Assembly (NCBI GenBank): GCA_018292915.2
Contig: JACVVK020000312.1
Location: forward strand, 633,501 to 697,500
Origin: Batillaria attramentaria
Lineage: Eukaryota > Mollusca > Gastropoda > Batillariidae
DNA length: 64,000 nucleotides
Direction: 5' to 3'
Shown here: in pieces, positions 1-9,964 of the stretch
Numbering within the stretch: position 1 is the first letter of the stretch
Layout: each line of letters starts with the position of its first letter
Position numbers and translations under genes: made by a program
Notes under the pieces: generated by a model
Seen by the model: only the letters and a program-made list of their open reading frames with translations
Databases searched by the model: none
Told to the model about the DNA's origin: nothing

Positions 1-12
1 TTTGTGCTTTAG

Positions 13-303
13 ATCAGCAACTATCATCAAGTTGGTGGGAGCGGGAGGGTGGCGAGGAGACTGGAGAAGGGGAGGAGGGGGTGGGTTCCGCTGATGCTGA
101 CCACAGGAAGTGCCAACGCATCGGCTGGCGCCGTCTGGTTGATTGCTGCCGCGATCAGACGAGGTACAGCTGTGGATGACACCCCGCTCTCGTCTCACAA
201 GACACTCGACAGTGAGACGTTATCCTCGTTAATCTCAAACGCAAACACTGGGCAGTCCGGGAACGAAGATGCGATGACCATGCCGACACTAAGCCGATTA
301 TGA
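13..303 (+). CDS. possible 3'-terminal exon of an unknown gene
   Basis: An open frame runs from about base 13 to a TGA at 301-303, giving roughly 90 residues with mixed composition and a Ser/Thr-rich tail ending in TLSRL. An AG that could serve as a splice acceptor lies near base 18. The protein is not low-complexity and does not come from a simple repeat, so it could be the last exon of a gene entering from the left edge. I recognise no domain. It may equally be a chance open frame. Confidence 0.2.
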   Translation: MSNYHQVGGSGRVARRLEKGRRGWVPLMLTTGSANASAGAVWLIAAAIRRGTAVDDTPLSSHKTLDSETLSSLISNANTGQSGNEDAMTMPTLSRL

Positions 304-966
304 CACAACGTGAGAACTGCAGTCACTCAACGAAAGTGACAAAGAACGTTTTTAGTTTTTAGAAGTCACAAACAAGGCTGATGGGCAGTGTATCACAGGC
401 AGAGAAAACAATAATGTAAATGCACAAAACCTGAATACCTTGTTCACTCGTCAGTTCAAGGTCATGAAAGTAGACTGCTGACGAAGACGACGATAAATCA
501 CAGCACGGTCCGTGTCACAACACAAATCTTGGCAAGAAAAGTTGTTCCCGAACAGAAGTAACTTCGGAACTAATGTCCAGATGATTAAAATCCACAGATG
601 AAGATCAGTAATGAAGATAACTCCAACTTGGCAGAAACACACAAAGTTCAACTGATTGAGTAGAAAGTCCTTGCAATAGAACACTAGTTACAGTTTTGGG
701 TCGGTCAGTTGATGCAGTCGGCGGTCACGGCTGGCTGAACACCAGAGCACAGCCGGAACACGTCCGCTCGCCACGGCGGCGGAGGGCAGAGAGAGTGCTA
801 GGAAGACGTTTTGCACTCTGGCGAGGTAGTTACGGCAAATTATGAAACATCGAGTGGTTTCTTTCGTGGTAATTAAACCACTCGAACTAATCATGTAAGC
901 TATTTATACCACGAGCATCAGACTCTTACCTCTACTGCTCTAGTCTCATACATTTTCTCCGACATT
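304..966. other. no gene recognised; partial repeat copy near its end
   Basis: Nothing coding is supported here. Bases about 838-905 are a diverged partial copy of a segment that recurs at about 1235-1320 and 6880-6970; the shared core includes CTCGAACTAATCATGTAAGC. That makes three copies of this short piece within 7 kb. Confidence 0.4.
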
Positions 967-1600
967 TTATTTTTCTGTTAGGGTGACTAATGACTTGTGT
1001 ACCCCCTCAACATTCTATGCTCTGATTTGTGAGAAAATGGTGCGTAGAGCAGTTGAAAGTTCTTGATGTTAAGAAGAATTATTCAAAGCATGTGTTACTT
1101 TACTGGCATTTAAAAGTGCTCTCGAAAATAAAGAGGTTTTTCTGTGCGATCAATTTTTACGTGATCCAAGCAAAATGAAATGTAACCCCCAAAATTTAAC
1201 AAAATAACCGGCCGTGACGTGTGAACCTCGATAGCTACGGCAAAACTTGAAACATCTCGAGGTTTCTTTCGTGGTAAACCGCTCGAACTAATCATGTAAG
1301 CTCTATTTAAACCATGACGGTAGTAGTGATAGAGTGGGATAAAACATAATATCGACACTTTGAAATAAAACGTGCAAGGTATCTCATTCTTGCCTTGTCT
1401 ATCAGCAGGTCAACGTCGGCAAGAAGCTGATTACAGGCACGGTGCCCGACCACCAGACAGCTGGGGGCGATCAGAATCCAGGGGGCGCCATAAAAGCAGA
1501 GATGGAGGCCGTAGACGCGATGCCAGTATGTAAAATGGTCTTCTAACATTTCCTTTTCACAGGGTTTGTAGACATTCAGTAATGCACGTTTTATGTGCAC
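967..1600 (+). repeat. duplicated block, copy 1 (partner 6612-7245)
   Basis: This stretch matches 6612-7245 almost base for base by eye, with scattered substitutions and a changed segment near 1119-1135 versus 6770-6785. The block contains upstream non-coding sequence plus the first visible Schlafen exon with its acceptor and donor. In this copy the next Schlafen exon does not follow: A-rich and GA-rich sequence and a SINE come next. It is therefore a partial duplication of the 5' part of the Schlafen gene. Confidence 0.8.
1409..1525 (+). pseudogene. orphan copy of the first visible Schlafen-gene exon
   Basis: This 117-base exon copy (39 codons, phase 0 at both ends) sits between a CAG acceptor and a GTATGT donor. 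It matches 7060-7176, including the residues AIKAEMEAVDAMP at the 3' end. The frame is open and both splice sites are intact. The following exon is absent within several kilobases; the nearest Schlafen coding sequence downstream is the chimeric fragment at 5011, which lacks the N-terminal lobe. It is probably a non-functional leftover of duplication. Splicing as an alternative exon onto the 7487 exon is formally possible, because the phases match. Confidence 0.6.
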
Positions 1601-1805
1601 ATAGAGCTAAAAAAAACAAAAAAAAAACAAGGAGGAACGGCCCCGTCCTACAAAGTTGTTTCTCCAAATTTCATTTTATTTTGTCTGTTTTGTTGTTATT
1701 GTTGCCGGTATCTCCCCTCTCCATGTTCTACCAATGACACTAGATCCTCTACGACCTCGACCGATTAGTCACGTGACGGGGGGTGGGGCCGGGTGGGGGG
1801 AGAGC

Positions 1806-1816
<11 letters not shown>

Positions 1817-1836
<20 letters not shown>

Positions 1837-2036
1837 TGGGTGGGTGGGTGTTTAGGAGTTTAACGTCCTTTTCCACCCTGTAAGGGTGATATCAAAGACG
1901 GGGCAACGAGAGAAAGGCCAGCAGAAATATTTGGCCCAAGCCGGGATTCGAACTCTCGACCCGAGCATTGAAAGTCCAACGCTCTACCATTCGGCTACCC
2001 TGGCTCCCCAGAGAGAGAGAGAGAGAGAGAGAGAGA
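1817..2036 (-). mobile_element. tRNA-derived SINE, family 1 (with flanking GA repeats)
   Basis: Read on the minus strand from about 2013 to 1849, the element starts with a tRNA-like head: A-box-like TAGCCGAATGGTAGAGCG and B-box GAGTTCGAATCCCGG. A conserved body follows (GGCCAAATATTT, then TTGCCCCGTCTTTGATATCACCC, split by variable bases), ending in a GGAAAAGGACGTTAAACTCC-type 3' motif. The same body recurs at least seven times in the window. (GA)n tracts at 1817-1836 and 2011-2036 flank it. The tRNA-like head is part of a retroposon and not a tRNA gene. Confidence 0.8.
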
Positions 2037-2455
2037 GGTCAGTTCCGTGAACTAAACATTTGACGTCAGCCTCAGGCAGGTCGTCATACACAGACGGAGA
2101 GATGACGTCAGTTCCGCGAACTAAACATTTTGACGTCAGCCTCTAGCACTACGGTCGTCTGAGGAAGCTTGTTTATGTCTTGTGATTTCCCTGTTGGCTT
2201 TGTGGCTTCCCCGATTGAATTATTTTTCACATGAAATCTGGAAGATCTAGAGGGCTGGTGAAATGTCGGAGGCAGTGACGATACTTGCTTATTTTGTCTG
2301 GGAACTAAGCGTTTGACGTCAGCTTCACACTGGTGGTATGACAGATGATGCTTGTGCATGTCTTGTAATTTCCCTGTTGCTTTTGTGACTTCCCTGGCTG
2401 AATTAATTTTTACATAAAATCTGGAAGATCTAGAGGGCTGGTGAAACATGGACTA
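2037..2455. repeat. tandem duplication of about 180 bp
   Basis: Two diverged direct copies (about 2124-2280 and 2300-2450) share GAAATCTGGAAGATCTAGAG and the GACTTCCC / GACGTCAGC motifs. A third partial copy of the AACTAAACATTTGACGTCAG piece lies at about 2050-2080. The minus strand is open across both copies (2108-2449) and keeps the same frame, so each copy would encode about 61 similar residues (FHQPSRSSRF in each). With no recognisable domain I treat it as a repeat, but a repeat-bearing exon cannot be excluded. Confidence 0.55.
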
Positions 2456-2988
2456 GAATACCTTGTATTGTACTTATGAAATCGAAAATTTGGAACTCTT
2501 TTGACCGGTGCTTTTCGCAGAAACTTGAAAAAGTTATGTTTATCTAAAAGTTCAGTTATTCTAAATGCTAAAGCTATAATAGTGCAGTAGTTCCTGTCAT
2601 ATGTGCAGTTGTCACACTAGACAAAAACGCCGGGATGATAAGTAATTTGCAGTAGTCTTTTCATAGATATTTGATCTTATGTGCAAACCAACCCTACCTC
2701 GAAAATATTTTTTTTACACAAAACCAGTCAGAGCTACAGAGCTGTAGCACGAATACAGGCAGTGTGATTGGGTGAACTTCCAAAGTCTAGAAAATGAAGG
2801 AATTCGAACAACTTTTTCGAAAAAATTCGTAACACGACCGATTTTTTAAAATCGGCGATAACTCTTCTGAAAATGCGGCAGGCTAAAAATCGTGAAAGGT
2901 AGGTCTGGAGAAGGTGATTTCCCATTTTATCTCAAAGTAAAAAGGCCTCCATCGAGGTGGTTTAGGAGATAGCCATCATTACATCCGT

Positions 2989-3039
<51 letters not shown>

Positions 3040-3400
3040 TCACAACTCCCGCCAAAAAGAACGCAGCAGCATAGTGTGCACGTCAAGTGTCTATGACGCA
3101 GGTTTCGTTACGTCACTATGTGCGTGAAAGTATTATTGTGTGGAGAAACGTCACAGTCTTGTTTTGTATCACTGAAACTTGCTGCTGCGCGCAGCAAAAT
3201 CTGCCCCGTCTCATAAAGTTGTTTCTCTATAGAGAAACAACTTAAAAACGAAGCCTGAACATGCAGTAAGATCAGGGATTTATTCATTTGGCAAATCAAT
3301 GCAAGCGTCATTTCATTACAGCTTGGCCAAAGGACTTCATTGAACATTCACCAACGCATGTTAGTGTTGTGACCCTTGTTTCCATACACCTCTCTCTCTC
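2456..3400. other. intergenic, AT-rich; contains (CA)n and a perfect 28-bp palindrome
   Basis: No gene is recognised. A (CA)n tract spans 2991-3036. Bases 3216-3243 form a perfect palindrome whose half-site is AAGTTGTTTCTCTA. A related single arm (AAGTTGTTTCTCC) occurs near 1651, so the palindrome may be the end of a decayed inverted-repeat element. Confidence 0.5.
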
Positions 3401-3408
3401 TCTCTCTC

Positions 3409-3849
3409 TGCATAATGTTCTGAAAGGGAAAGCCCCTTCCTACTTGTCAAAACTCTTCAGGCCCAGTGACACCCGATACAGCACCTCTAGGAACAGTCTA
3501 TTTGTCCCACGTCCACGTCTAGACTTGTTCAAGTCTAGTCTCTCCTATTCTGGTGCATTCATCTGGAACATGCTACCACCTGAGGTCCGACTAATTAACA
3601 ATTTCTCAAGGTTCAAAGTTCACGTGCGTCAGAATTTTCTGACTAATAAATAATTTCTCACGGTCCTCACTAACCATGGTAAAAAAAAAGTCTTCCCTTT
3701 ACTGAGTTTTTAGTTCTTTAGAATTTGTTATGAGTATTTCTCTTGTATTTTGAGTTGATAACTTCTTATTCTTTGCATAAGCATTTACACTGTAATGTTC
3801 GTGAAATGTGCTGTAAAGCGTGAAAGTGCTGGTCAGTCCGTGCGCGCAC

Positions 3850-3927
<78 letters not shown>

Positions 3928-4038
3928 TGATGCATTTTGAGTGCTTTGTTAGTGTAGCAAGGACAGATAGTAAGAGAGACCTGTGCGTCTATTATCTCAT
4001 CCTTGGAAAATAAAGTTTCAGTCAGTCAGTCAGTCAGT
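3409..4038 (+). mobile_element. non-LTR retrotransposon 3' fragment (end of ORF2 plus 3' UTR)
   Basis: From about 3411 to 3653 the plus strand encodes a typical non-LTR ORF2 C-terminus: APSYLSKLF, then RNSLFVPRPRLDLFKSSLSY, then SGAFIWNMLPPEVR, ending in a stop at 3651-3653. The 3' UTR contains a long (TG)n tract (3851-3925) and ends with GGAAAATAAAGTTT followed by a (CAGT)n tail at 4019-4038, as expected for LINEs that end in a short tandem repeat. A CT repeat at 3391-3408 abuts the 5' break, so the copy is 5'-truncated and dead. Confidence 0.75.
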
Positions 4039-4047
4039 CTCTCCACG

Positions 4048-4140
4048 GCTGGGGCCAAATATTTGTGCTGTCCTTTTTCTCGTTGCCCCGTCTTTGATGT
4101 CACCCATATGTGGAGGAAAAGGACGTTAAACTCGCAGACA
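4048..4140 (+). mobile_element. SINE family 1, 3' part only
   Basis: The body and tail of SINE family 1 (GGCTGGGGCCAAATATTTG to AAAAGGACGTTAAACTC) are present without the tRNA-like head. The fragment starts right after the (CAGT)n tail of the preceding LINE. Confidence 0.7.
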
Positions 4141-5010
4141 TGAAAAAAAAAAGCAAAAATGCAACGTTGGGCAAAGGATGCAAACTGATCTATGGGGCAA
4201 TATAAACCTAGGGCATGCAGGAGACGCTGCACCTTCATGCTAATTTATCGAACTCCCGGTTACAAAAAAGCGTAGAAAACAAATAACAATTACAACTAGG
4301 TAAAACAAAGATAAATACTAAGTGCATATACAGCAAATATTGCAACTTATCATCTCCTAGGCGCAATAAACCAGTTCGCAGCATATGCCCAACATCACTT
4401 ATTCCTAACCACTGGTACTGCAGACGTGAGTGAGGGGTTATAAAGAAGAAATATTGATGAAAGGGCCGAACTTAGAAATCAGATGAGAGGAAGGACAGGG
4501 CGGCTAAATTTGTGAGGTTTAAAAGAGAAATAGAGGCGAATGGGCTGGTAAGTGATAGACAGAAGAGGTAGGAAGGAAAATTCCTTAGTTGCCAATGAAG
4601 ACAACATGCGTGGGAGGCAGTTGGAGAATAGACCCCTCCAATACGGAACCTCCCCGCCGTGAGGCGGTTTGGGAAAACAACGCACCAGAGAGGGGTGCGT
4701 TGTGAAGGTCTTCAACATGACAGGTGTTCAGCAGCACCAGCAGGGCGCTACGAACAAAGCCCGCCCGGGTGAAGACCAGGTGGGGGGGCGGGGGAATCCA
4801 GTGAAGTCAGAAACGACCCTCAGATGTCTCACTGGACCAAGGGTCAGCAGACACCCACCTCCCCCCAGAGGAGATTTTAAGAGCAAAAGACCTGAATGGA
4901 CCGAGCAAAAGACCAAAGAGCAAAAGATCTGAATGGACCGAGGGAGGCAGAAATAAGAGCAAGCTTGGCGAAATCAGCCCCGCCGCGTGAAGGCGAGCCC
5001 ATGGGGCCCA
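4141..5010 (+). repeat. segment A copy 1 (partner 33154-34040)
   Basis: About 870 bases match 33154-34040 in the same orientation, with a few indels. Shared landmarks are CTAATTTATCGAACTCCCGG, CAGCAAATA-TGCAACTTATC and CGCGTGAAGGCGAGCCCATG. No conserved frame runs through it. In this copy the match stops at 5008-5010 (CCA), where Schlafen coding sequence begins. In the other copy the sequence continues differently and a deaminase-like gene follows about 1 kb downstream. This is an old dispersed repeat or the 5' flank of a duplicated gene block. Confidence 0.75.
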
Positions 5011-5631
5011 TTTACATTGGTGTGACGGAGGAGGATACAGATGTCAAAAAGTGGGCGCCGGTTCAAGGCGAAGAAGCAAACAGCATACTCACAGTGCACG
5101 ATAACACGTATCAGATTTGGAAGGAAGAAAATGCGGATGAAGAAAATGGAGACAACATCGGAGTGTACCACGTAGCTAAGGCAGAAGCAGTACCAAACAA
5201 AAAGCAACGACAGACCGGCAAATTCTTGTGCCAGGGTCTTCGTCTGACACCCACTGAACAGGATCGGTTTCGACAAAGCATTCAAACAAACATTCGTGAC
5301 AAGATGCTTTGGCTGGGCTGCTCAAAGCCGGAGGTTCCCGTCACGGTACATTTTCACAAAGTGGCGAACTGCCCTGATGACAAGTACGTGATTGAAATCC
5401 GGGTGAAGTTCTTCCCTGGTGTGTCGTTTCACGAAGAGACTGGGCCTGTGTCGTACAGGTGTCCTGGGCCGACAGGTCCGCCTCAACAAATTCCTGTCCA
5501 AGAGTGGGTCAGCAGAGTAGTTGGCGCGACAAGGGCTGAGGCACAACAGGAAGGTACACCGTATCTAGAAAAACAGGAGCCTCAAGTTTCGTAAGATTCC
5601 GTGCTGATAAACCGATATGCAGTCTGTACAG
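4896..5631 (+). pseudogene. chimeric Schlafen fragment (C-terminal half of the core)
   Basis: From 5011 the plus strand is nearly identical to 8184-8809 of the Schlafen gene. It carries IYIGVTEEDT, the downstream half of the core and the same stop region, with identity continuing about 37 bases into the 3' UTR. The N-terminal lobe is missing. The open frame (4896-5594, 232 codons) instead begins in segment A, so its first ~35 residues are fusion-derived. The join lies in a 3-bp microhomology (CCA at 5008-5010). Only substitutions and one missing codon separate it from the intact gene, so the event is recent. It is unlikely to have Schlafen function because half of the fold is absent. Confidence 0.75.
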
Positions 5632-5639
5632 AAACAGGA

Positions 5640-6330
5640 TGTTGGCCTTCTTCTGAACCCACTGACTCTAGCGGCAGCAAAAGACACGATTAAGTTCTGC
5701 GTCCACCGTTCTCTGCAAGTGGTGGAGTACTTCGGCCGGCCCAAGTCGCAGGACACTGCCTTTGAAAACTCTTGGGTTCAATACAAGGGAAAGTGGAAGG
5801 GCATCTATTCTCAGTCGCCGGTGGAGCAAAAGAAACACGTGCCTGGCGAAGTTTGTGCGAAATGGACCGACAGTGTGGAATCTCTCTGTACGGCATTGAC
5901 AACCAGTGCTGATTGGCCGTCGACATCACAACAGACAGATCAGGATGAGCTTAGTGAGTCTTCAACAGAACTGTTATCGACGTCACAACAACCAGGTGAG
6001 GAAGCGCTTGTCAAGTCTTCATCAGAACTGTCATCGACATCACAAAGATGAGGATTTGCTTGGTGAGTCTTCAACAGAACTGCTATCATTGGAAAACTTC
6101 CATATCGCCGAATGAATCTGATGACTGTGCTTTCACGTTATTGGTTCGTTCTCAGAAAGTGTTACATGCGTGTACAGTTTGTGGATATGGGATGAGTGAA
6201 CAGAAAACGCCAAAACAATTCCCTGTCACACAGAGTTGTATACGGTTGAATGTTTTTGTTTGTGTATTTGTTTTGCTTACATTGGCGTGTATGCCAGTGT
6301 TTGTACCATAATTATCATTTCTCCCCCCCC
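5640..6330 (+). pseudogene. 3' end of a deaminase-like gene (paralogue of 35935-36850)
   Basis: Starting a few bases after the Schlafen 3' UTR piece, the sequence matches the C-terminal third and 3' tail of the deaminase-like gene. Matching pieces are LAAAKDT, FCVHRSLQVVEYFG, WVQYKGKWK and YSQSPV, then the Ser/Thr/Gln-rich repeat tail. Similarity resumes beyond the first stop (TGA at 6049-6051), where LENFHIAE then a stop corresponds to LENVHIDELM then a stop at about 36800-36826. The domain bearing the zinc-ligand motifs is absent, so this copy cannot be an active enzyme. Confidence 0.75.
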
Positions 6331-6344
6331 CCCTCTCTGTCTCT

Positions 6345-6608
6345 GATGAGAGTGAATTAAACTTTGATTTGCCTACTGATGATGTACTTGATGAGCGGCT
6401 AGATGCTGACATCACAGCTGCTGAAGTCCGTGGGGCTGTAAAACACTTTATAAGAATAAAGTGCGGGTCCTGATGGAGACATCCCTGAAATTCTGAAACA
6501 TATGTTCTGCAGTCATTATTCCGGTTTTAGTCCATTTGTTTCATCAGATTTTTTTCTACAGATCAGTATCGTGATTCTTGGTCTGAGGCAATAATACACC
6601 CTCTCCAC
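6345..6608 (+). mobile_element. non-LTR retrotransposon RT fragment (degenerate)
   Basis: Broken frames read as the start of a reverse transcriptase domain. DADITAAEVRGAVKHF is followed, after a shift, by SAGPDGDIPEILKHM, then a stretch resembling LPVLVHLFHQIF and DSWSEAIIHPL. This is the usual order of RT motifs 0 to 1 in CR1/Jockey-like elements. At least two frameshifts are needed, so it is a dead fragment placed between the deaminase remnant and the duplicated Schlafen 5' block. Confidence 0.65.
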
Positions 6609-6611
6609 TCT

Positions 6612-7245
6612 CTATTTTTCTGGTAGGACGACTAGTGACTTATGTATCCCATCAAAATTCTGCGCACTGATTTGTGAGAAAATGGTGCGTAGAGCAGTTG
6701 AAAGTTCTTGATGCTAAGAAGAATTTCTTCAAAGCATGTGTTAGTGTACTGGCATTTAAAAGTGCTCTCGCAGATACTTTGCAGAGATTTTTCTGTGCGA
6801 TAAATTTTTACGTGATCCAAGCAAAATAAAATGTAACCCCCAAAACTTAACAAAATAACCGGCCGTGACGTGTGAACCTCGATAGCTACGGCAAAACTTG
6901 AAACATCTCGAGGTTTCTTTCGTGGTAAACCGCTCGAACTAATCATGTAAGCTCTATTTAAACCATGACGGTAGTAGTGATAGAGTGGGATAAAACATAA
7001 TATCGACACTTTGAAATAAAACGTGCAATGTTTCCCATTCTTGCCTTGTCTATCAGCAGATCAACGTCGGCGAAAAGCTGATTACGGGCACGGTGCTCGA
7101 CCACCAGACAGCCGGGGGCGATCAAAATCTAGGGGGCGCCATAAAAGCAGAGATGGAGGCCGTAGACGCGATGCCAGTATGTAAAATGGTCTTCTAACAT
7201 TTCCTTTTTATTAGGTATGCTCACGTTTTTATGTGCAAATAGAGA
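6612..7245 (+). repeat. duplicated block, copy 2 (partner 967-1600)
   Basis: This is the same block as 967-1600, here joined to the rest of the Schlafen gene. The shared region upstream of the exon is about 440 bases, which suggests that the real upstream intron or 5' region of the gene was copied. Confidence 0.8.
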
Positions 7246-8770
7246 ACAACTGCTGTGGTACTATTCTTCTGGCGTCAAATGTTCTACATGTATATTATTT
7301 AAATGCTGAGGGGTAGGTGGGGCTGGTTTCGGTGTGTGTGTGTGTGGGGGGGGGGGGTATAAAAAGCGCGTAATAAGAAAGGACAAGTTAAAATAAGGCC
7401 GCACGGCAGTCATTGTCATCATCATCCTCTCTCTCTCTCTCTCTCTGGAAAAAACAAAAAGTGTCTTTTGTCGTTCGCTAGGGCAGGTTCCAGGGTGTGA
7501 CAAGTGCCCAAAGCTACCCTTCTGCACGGCCACAATCACTCTGGAGGAAGAACTGAAGTATTTCATCACTGGAAAACTCAGTAAGAAAATCGGCAAGTTC
7601 ATGGAAGCCGTCAACGCAATGATGAATGAGAAAGGAGGGGGGATCATCATCCACGTGAAGAAGAAAAACCAAAACCTTCTTGGACATCTGGACCAGAAGA
7701 TAGACGACCGTTTAGTGCAGCTCATACCAGACGACAGCCTCTTCCACGACAAATTCGAACGTTACTTCTATGACAGTTCACATATCGTGTACAGAGTAAA
7801 GCCAGGCCCCAAAGACCGACCTTTCAGTACCCTTTACTTTAATTCCAAAGTATCTGTAAACAAGGGGAAAGCAGATCCATCTCATGCTCAGATGCGAGCT
7901 TTGATGACAAACGCCTCCAAAGAGGTGAAGTCAGAACAACCCAACATAAAGTCAGAACAACCCAACATTTTGTTTATTGACAGCCAGCAGGTCAAGATCA
8001 AGAGATCGAATTTTCAGGAACCTTTCCAGGAGTCTATGTTATTGCAAGCAAAGTCTGCACCCAACCTGCCTGCAGAGGCCACCGAAGACACCAGGGTGCA
8101 GGAGCTGATGAAGTACTGTTGGGAGAGGGTTAGGATCCAAGAATACATCTCAGCATTTTCCAAGATCCCGAAAGGCGGTTCCATTTACATTGGGGTGACG
8201 GAGGAGGATACAGAAGTCAAAAAGTGGGCGCCGGTTCAAGGCGGAGAAGCAAACAGCATACTAACCGTGCACGACAACACGTATCAGATTTGGAAGGAAG
8301 AAAATGCGGATGAAGAAAATGGAGACAACATCGGAGTGTACCACGTAGCTAAGGCAGAAGCAGTACCAAACAAAAAGCAACAACAGACCGGGGCCAAATT
8401 CTTGTGCCAGGGTCTTCGTCTGACACCCACTGAACAGGATCGGTTTCAACAAAGCATTCAAACAAACATTCGTGACAAAATGCTTTGGCTTGGCTGCTCA
8501 AGGCCGGAGGTTCCCGTCACGGTACATTTTCACAAAGTGGAGAACTGCCCTGATGACAAGTACGTGATTGAAATCCGGGTGAAGTTCTTCCCTGGTGTGT
8601 CGTTTCACGAAGAGACTGGGCCTGTGTCGTACAGGTGTCCTGGGCCGACAGGTCCGCCTCAACAAATTCCTGTCGAAGATTGGGTCAGCAGAGTAGTTGG
8701 CGCGACGAGGGCTGAGGCACAACAGAAAGGTACACCGTATCCAGAAATACAGGAGCCTCTATTTTCGTAA
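7060..8770 (+). CDS. Schlafen-like protein (exons 7060-7176 and 7487-8770)
   Basis: Two exons join in phase 0: 7060-7176 (acceptor TATCAGCAG, donor GTATGT) and 7487-8770 (acceptor GGGCAG, stop TAA at 8768-8770), giving 466 residues plus any upstream exons. The fold order fits a Schlafen core (SLFN/AlbA_2-type): lobe 1 has KFMEAVNAMMNEKGGGIIIH and RYFYDSSHIVYRVKP; a linker follows; lobe 2 has FQESMLLQAK, then ISAFSKIPKGGSIYIGV. Vertebrate Schlafens use this bilobed core as an RNA/tRNA-binding domain or endonuclease. Family members usually show E-S-x-x-V-E-F-K at the lobe-2 start. Here the first Glu is kept but the second acidic position is Gln, so nuclease activity is doubtful. No helicase domain follows, so it resembles short Schlafens. 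A 21-bp in-frame tandem duplication at 7928-7969 repeats KSEQPNI. The family call is good; the N-terminus is incomplete. Confidence 0.72.
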
Positions 8771-9654
8771 GATTCCCTGCTGATAAACCGATATGCAGTT
8801 TGTACAGTTTGTGTGGGCGTGATCTGTGTGGTTAGTTGTACGCACCACAAGAAACTTGGCACATTTCCCATCCCGCTAACCCTACAGTCCATTCCCGCGG
8901 TATTGGAACAAGGAAGCCAAAATTTGGTTCATGTTAAATGTAATCAAGTAACAGATTCTGCAGACATTTTTATGAATTTTGTCACAATGTATGTGATTTT
9001 CCACAGTATTGCTCTTTTCACTTAGTTTTCAGTTCTTGCTGTTATTCTAAAATGCTAGTTACGTACGCTTCAGATGTACAGTTGTATCTTCTATTTTGTG
9101 TACGTTGCAGTATTTCCTTACAACGTTCATGATGTTAATGCCCCCCCTCCCCCCTCCCCCCCCCCCCCACACACACTTTACTATTATTATAGTTGAGTCG
9201 ATTTACTTAGTCATTGAACTAGGCACTTACAATGTAAATAGTAACAGACATGATCTGTTGAAACAGCTGTACAAGATGTAAAATATCTGTTTTGGGGTTT
9301 GTTTCGATTTTATTTTTCAAAGTTAGAGTGATTGTTGTTCGTTTTTGTTGTTGCTATTTTTCTCCAAATCTGTACATTTCAAACATGCTGTTGTTTCGCG
9401 TGGTCTCCATTTTTGTACCACAGCAGTTCACCAGAAGACAGGAAAGGACAAAGAGAGACAACGCATGATGAATGTGTCTCTTTTCATGTTTCGGGTTATC
9501 TCCCGTCAATTTTATATTCTATCAGTTCTATTGTTCATACTTTAAAATAAGCGGATCATCTACGGTGTTATTAAATGAAGTATTTACAGATCTTCAACAC
9601 AAGGCTGCACTTCATATACATGCATACTAGCGGTATGTCATGCTCCAAGCCAGT
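8771..9654. other. 3' flank of the Schlafen gene; no other gene seen
   Basis: AT-rich sequence with a C-rich tract at 9141-9169. No open frame of convincing composition is present and no perfect AATAAA was found close to the stop. Part of it (8771-8809) is also present in the chimeric copy at 5595-5631. Confidence 0.4.
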
Positions 9655-9659
9655 AATTA

Positions 9660-9950
9660 TTGCTCCTCCTCAAAAACGTCGTCTTCTGCGCTCAAAAGAT
9701 GGCTGATAGCTGCGAGCACTAGAGTTTTCTTCTTCCTTTTCAACCTTGCCAACAACCGTGTTCGTGATTCCGCCGCCATTTTTGAAAGCGCCTTGTTGTA
9801 ATTGGCCGTTTCGAACGAGGCAGAGCGACTTCGGCGTACGCACGCGAACGCACCCGCGAGAGAAACGCGGCCCAGATTAGCAGTGTCTGCCGCGCATGTT
9901 TTCTTCAATTCAGGCGTATTGCGTCAATTCGACCGTACCTTTCACTGAGT
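9660..9950 (-). other. possible short coding start (Lys/Arg-rich, acidic tail)
   Basis: On the minus strand an ATG at about 9780 (context AAAATGGCGGC) opens about 40 residues: MAAESRTRLLARLKRKKK followed by a hydrophobic stretch and a DDVFEEEQ tail. The sequence upstream of the ATG is GC-rich. Short N-termini of this kind occur in PIF/Harbinger-type transposases, but no nuclease domain follows, so this is only a guess. Confidence 0.15.
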
Positions 9951-9964
9951 GCTTGTGTAAAATT

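Noticed and set aside
3699..4013. Open frames of Thr/His or Cys/Val repeats
   Set aside because: They are translations of the (TG)n tract. The same applies at 12150-12520, 16825-17194, 38141-38376, 40064-40345, 44593-45045, 53079-53420, 55151-55580, 57030-57674, 61235-61455 and 63382-63858.
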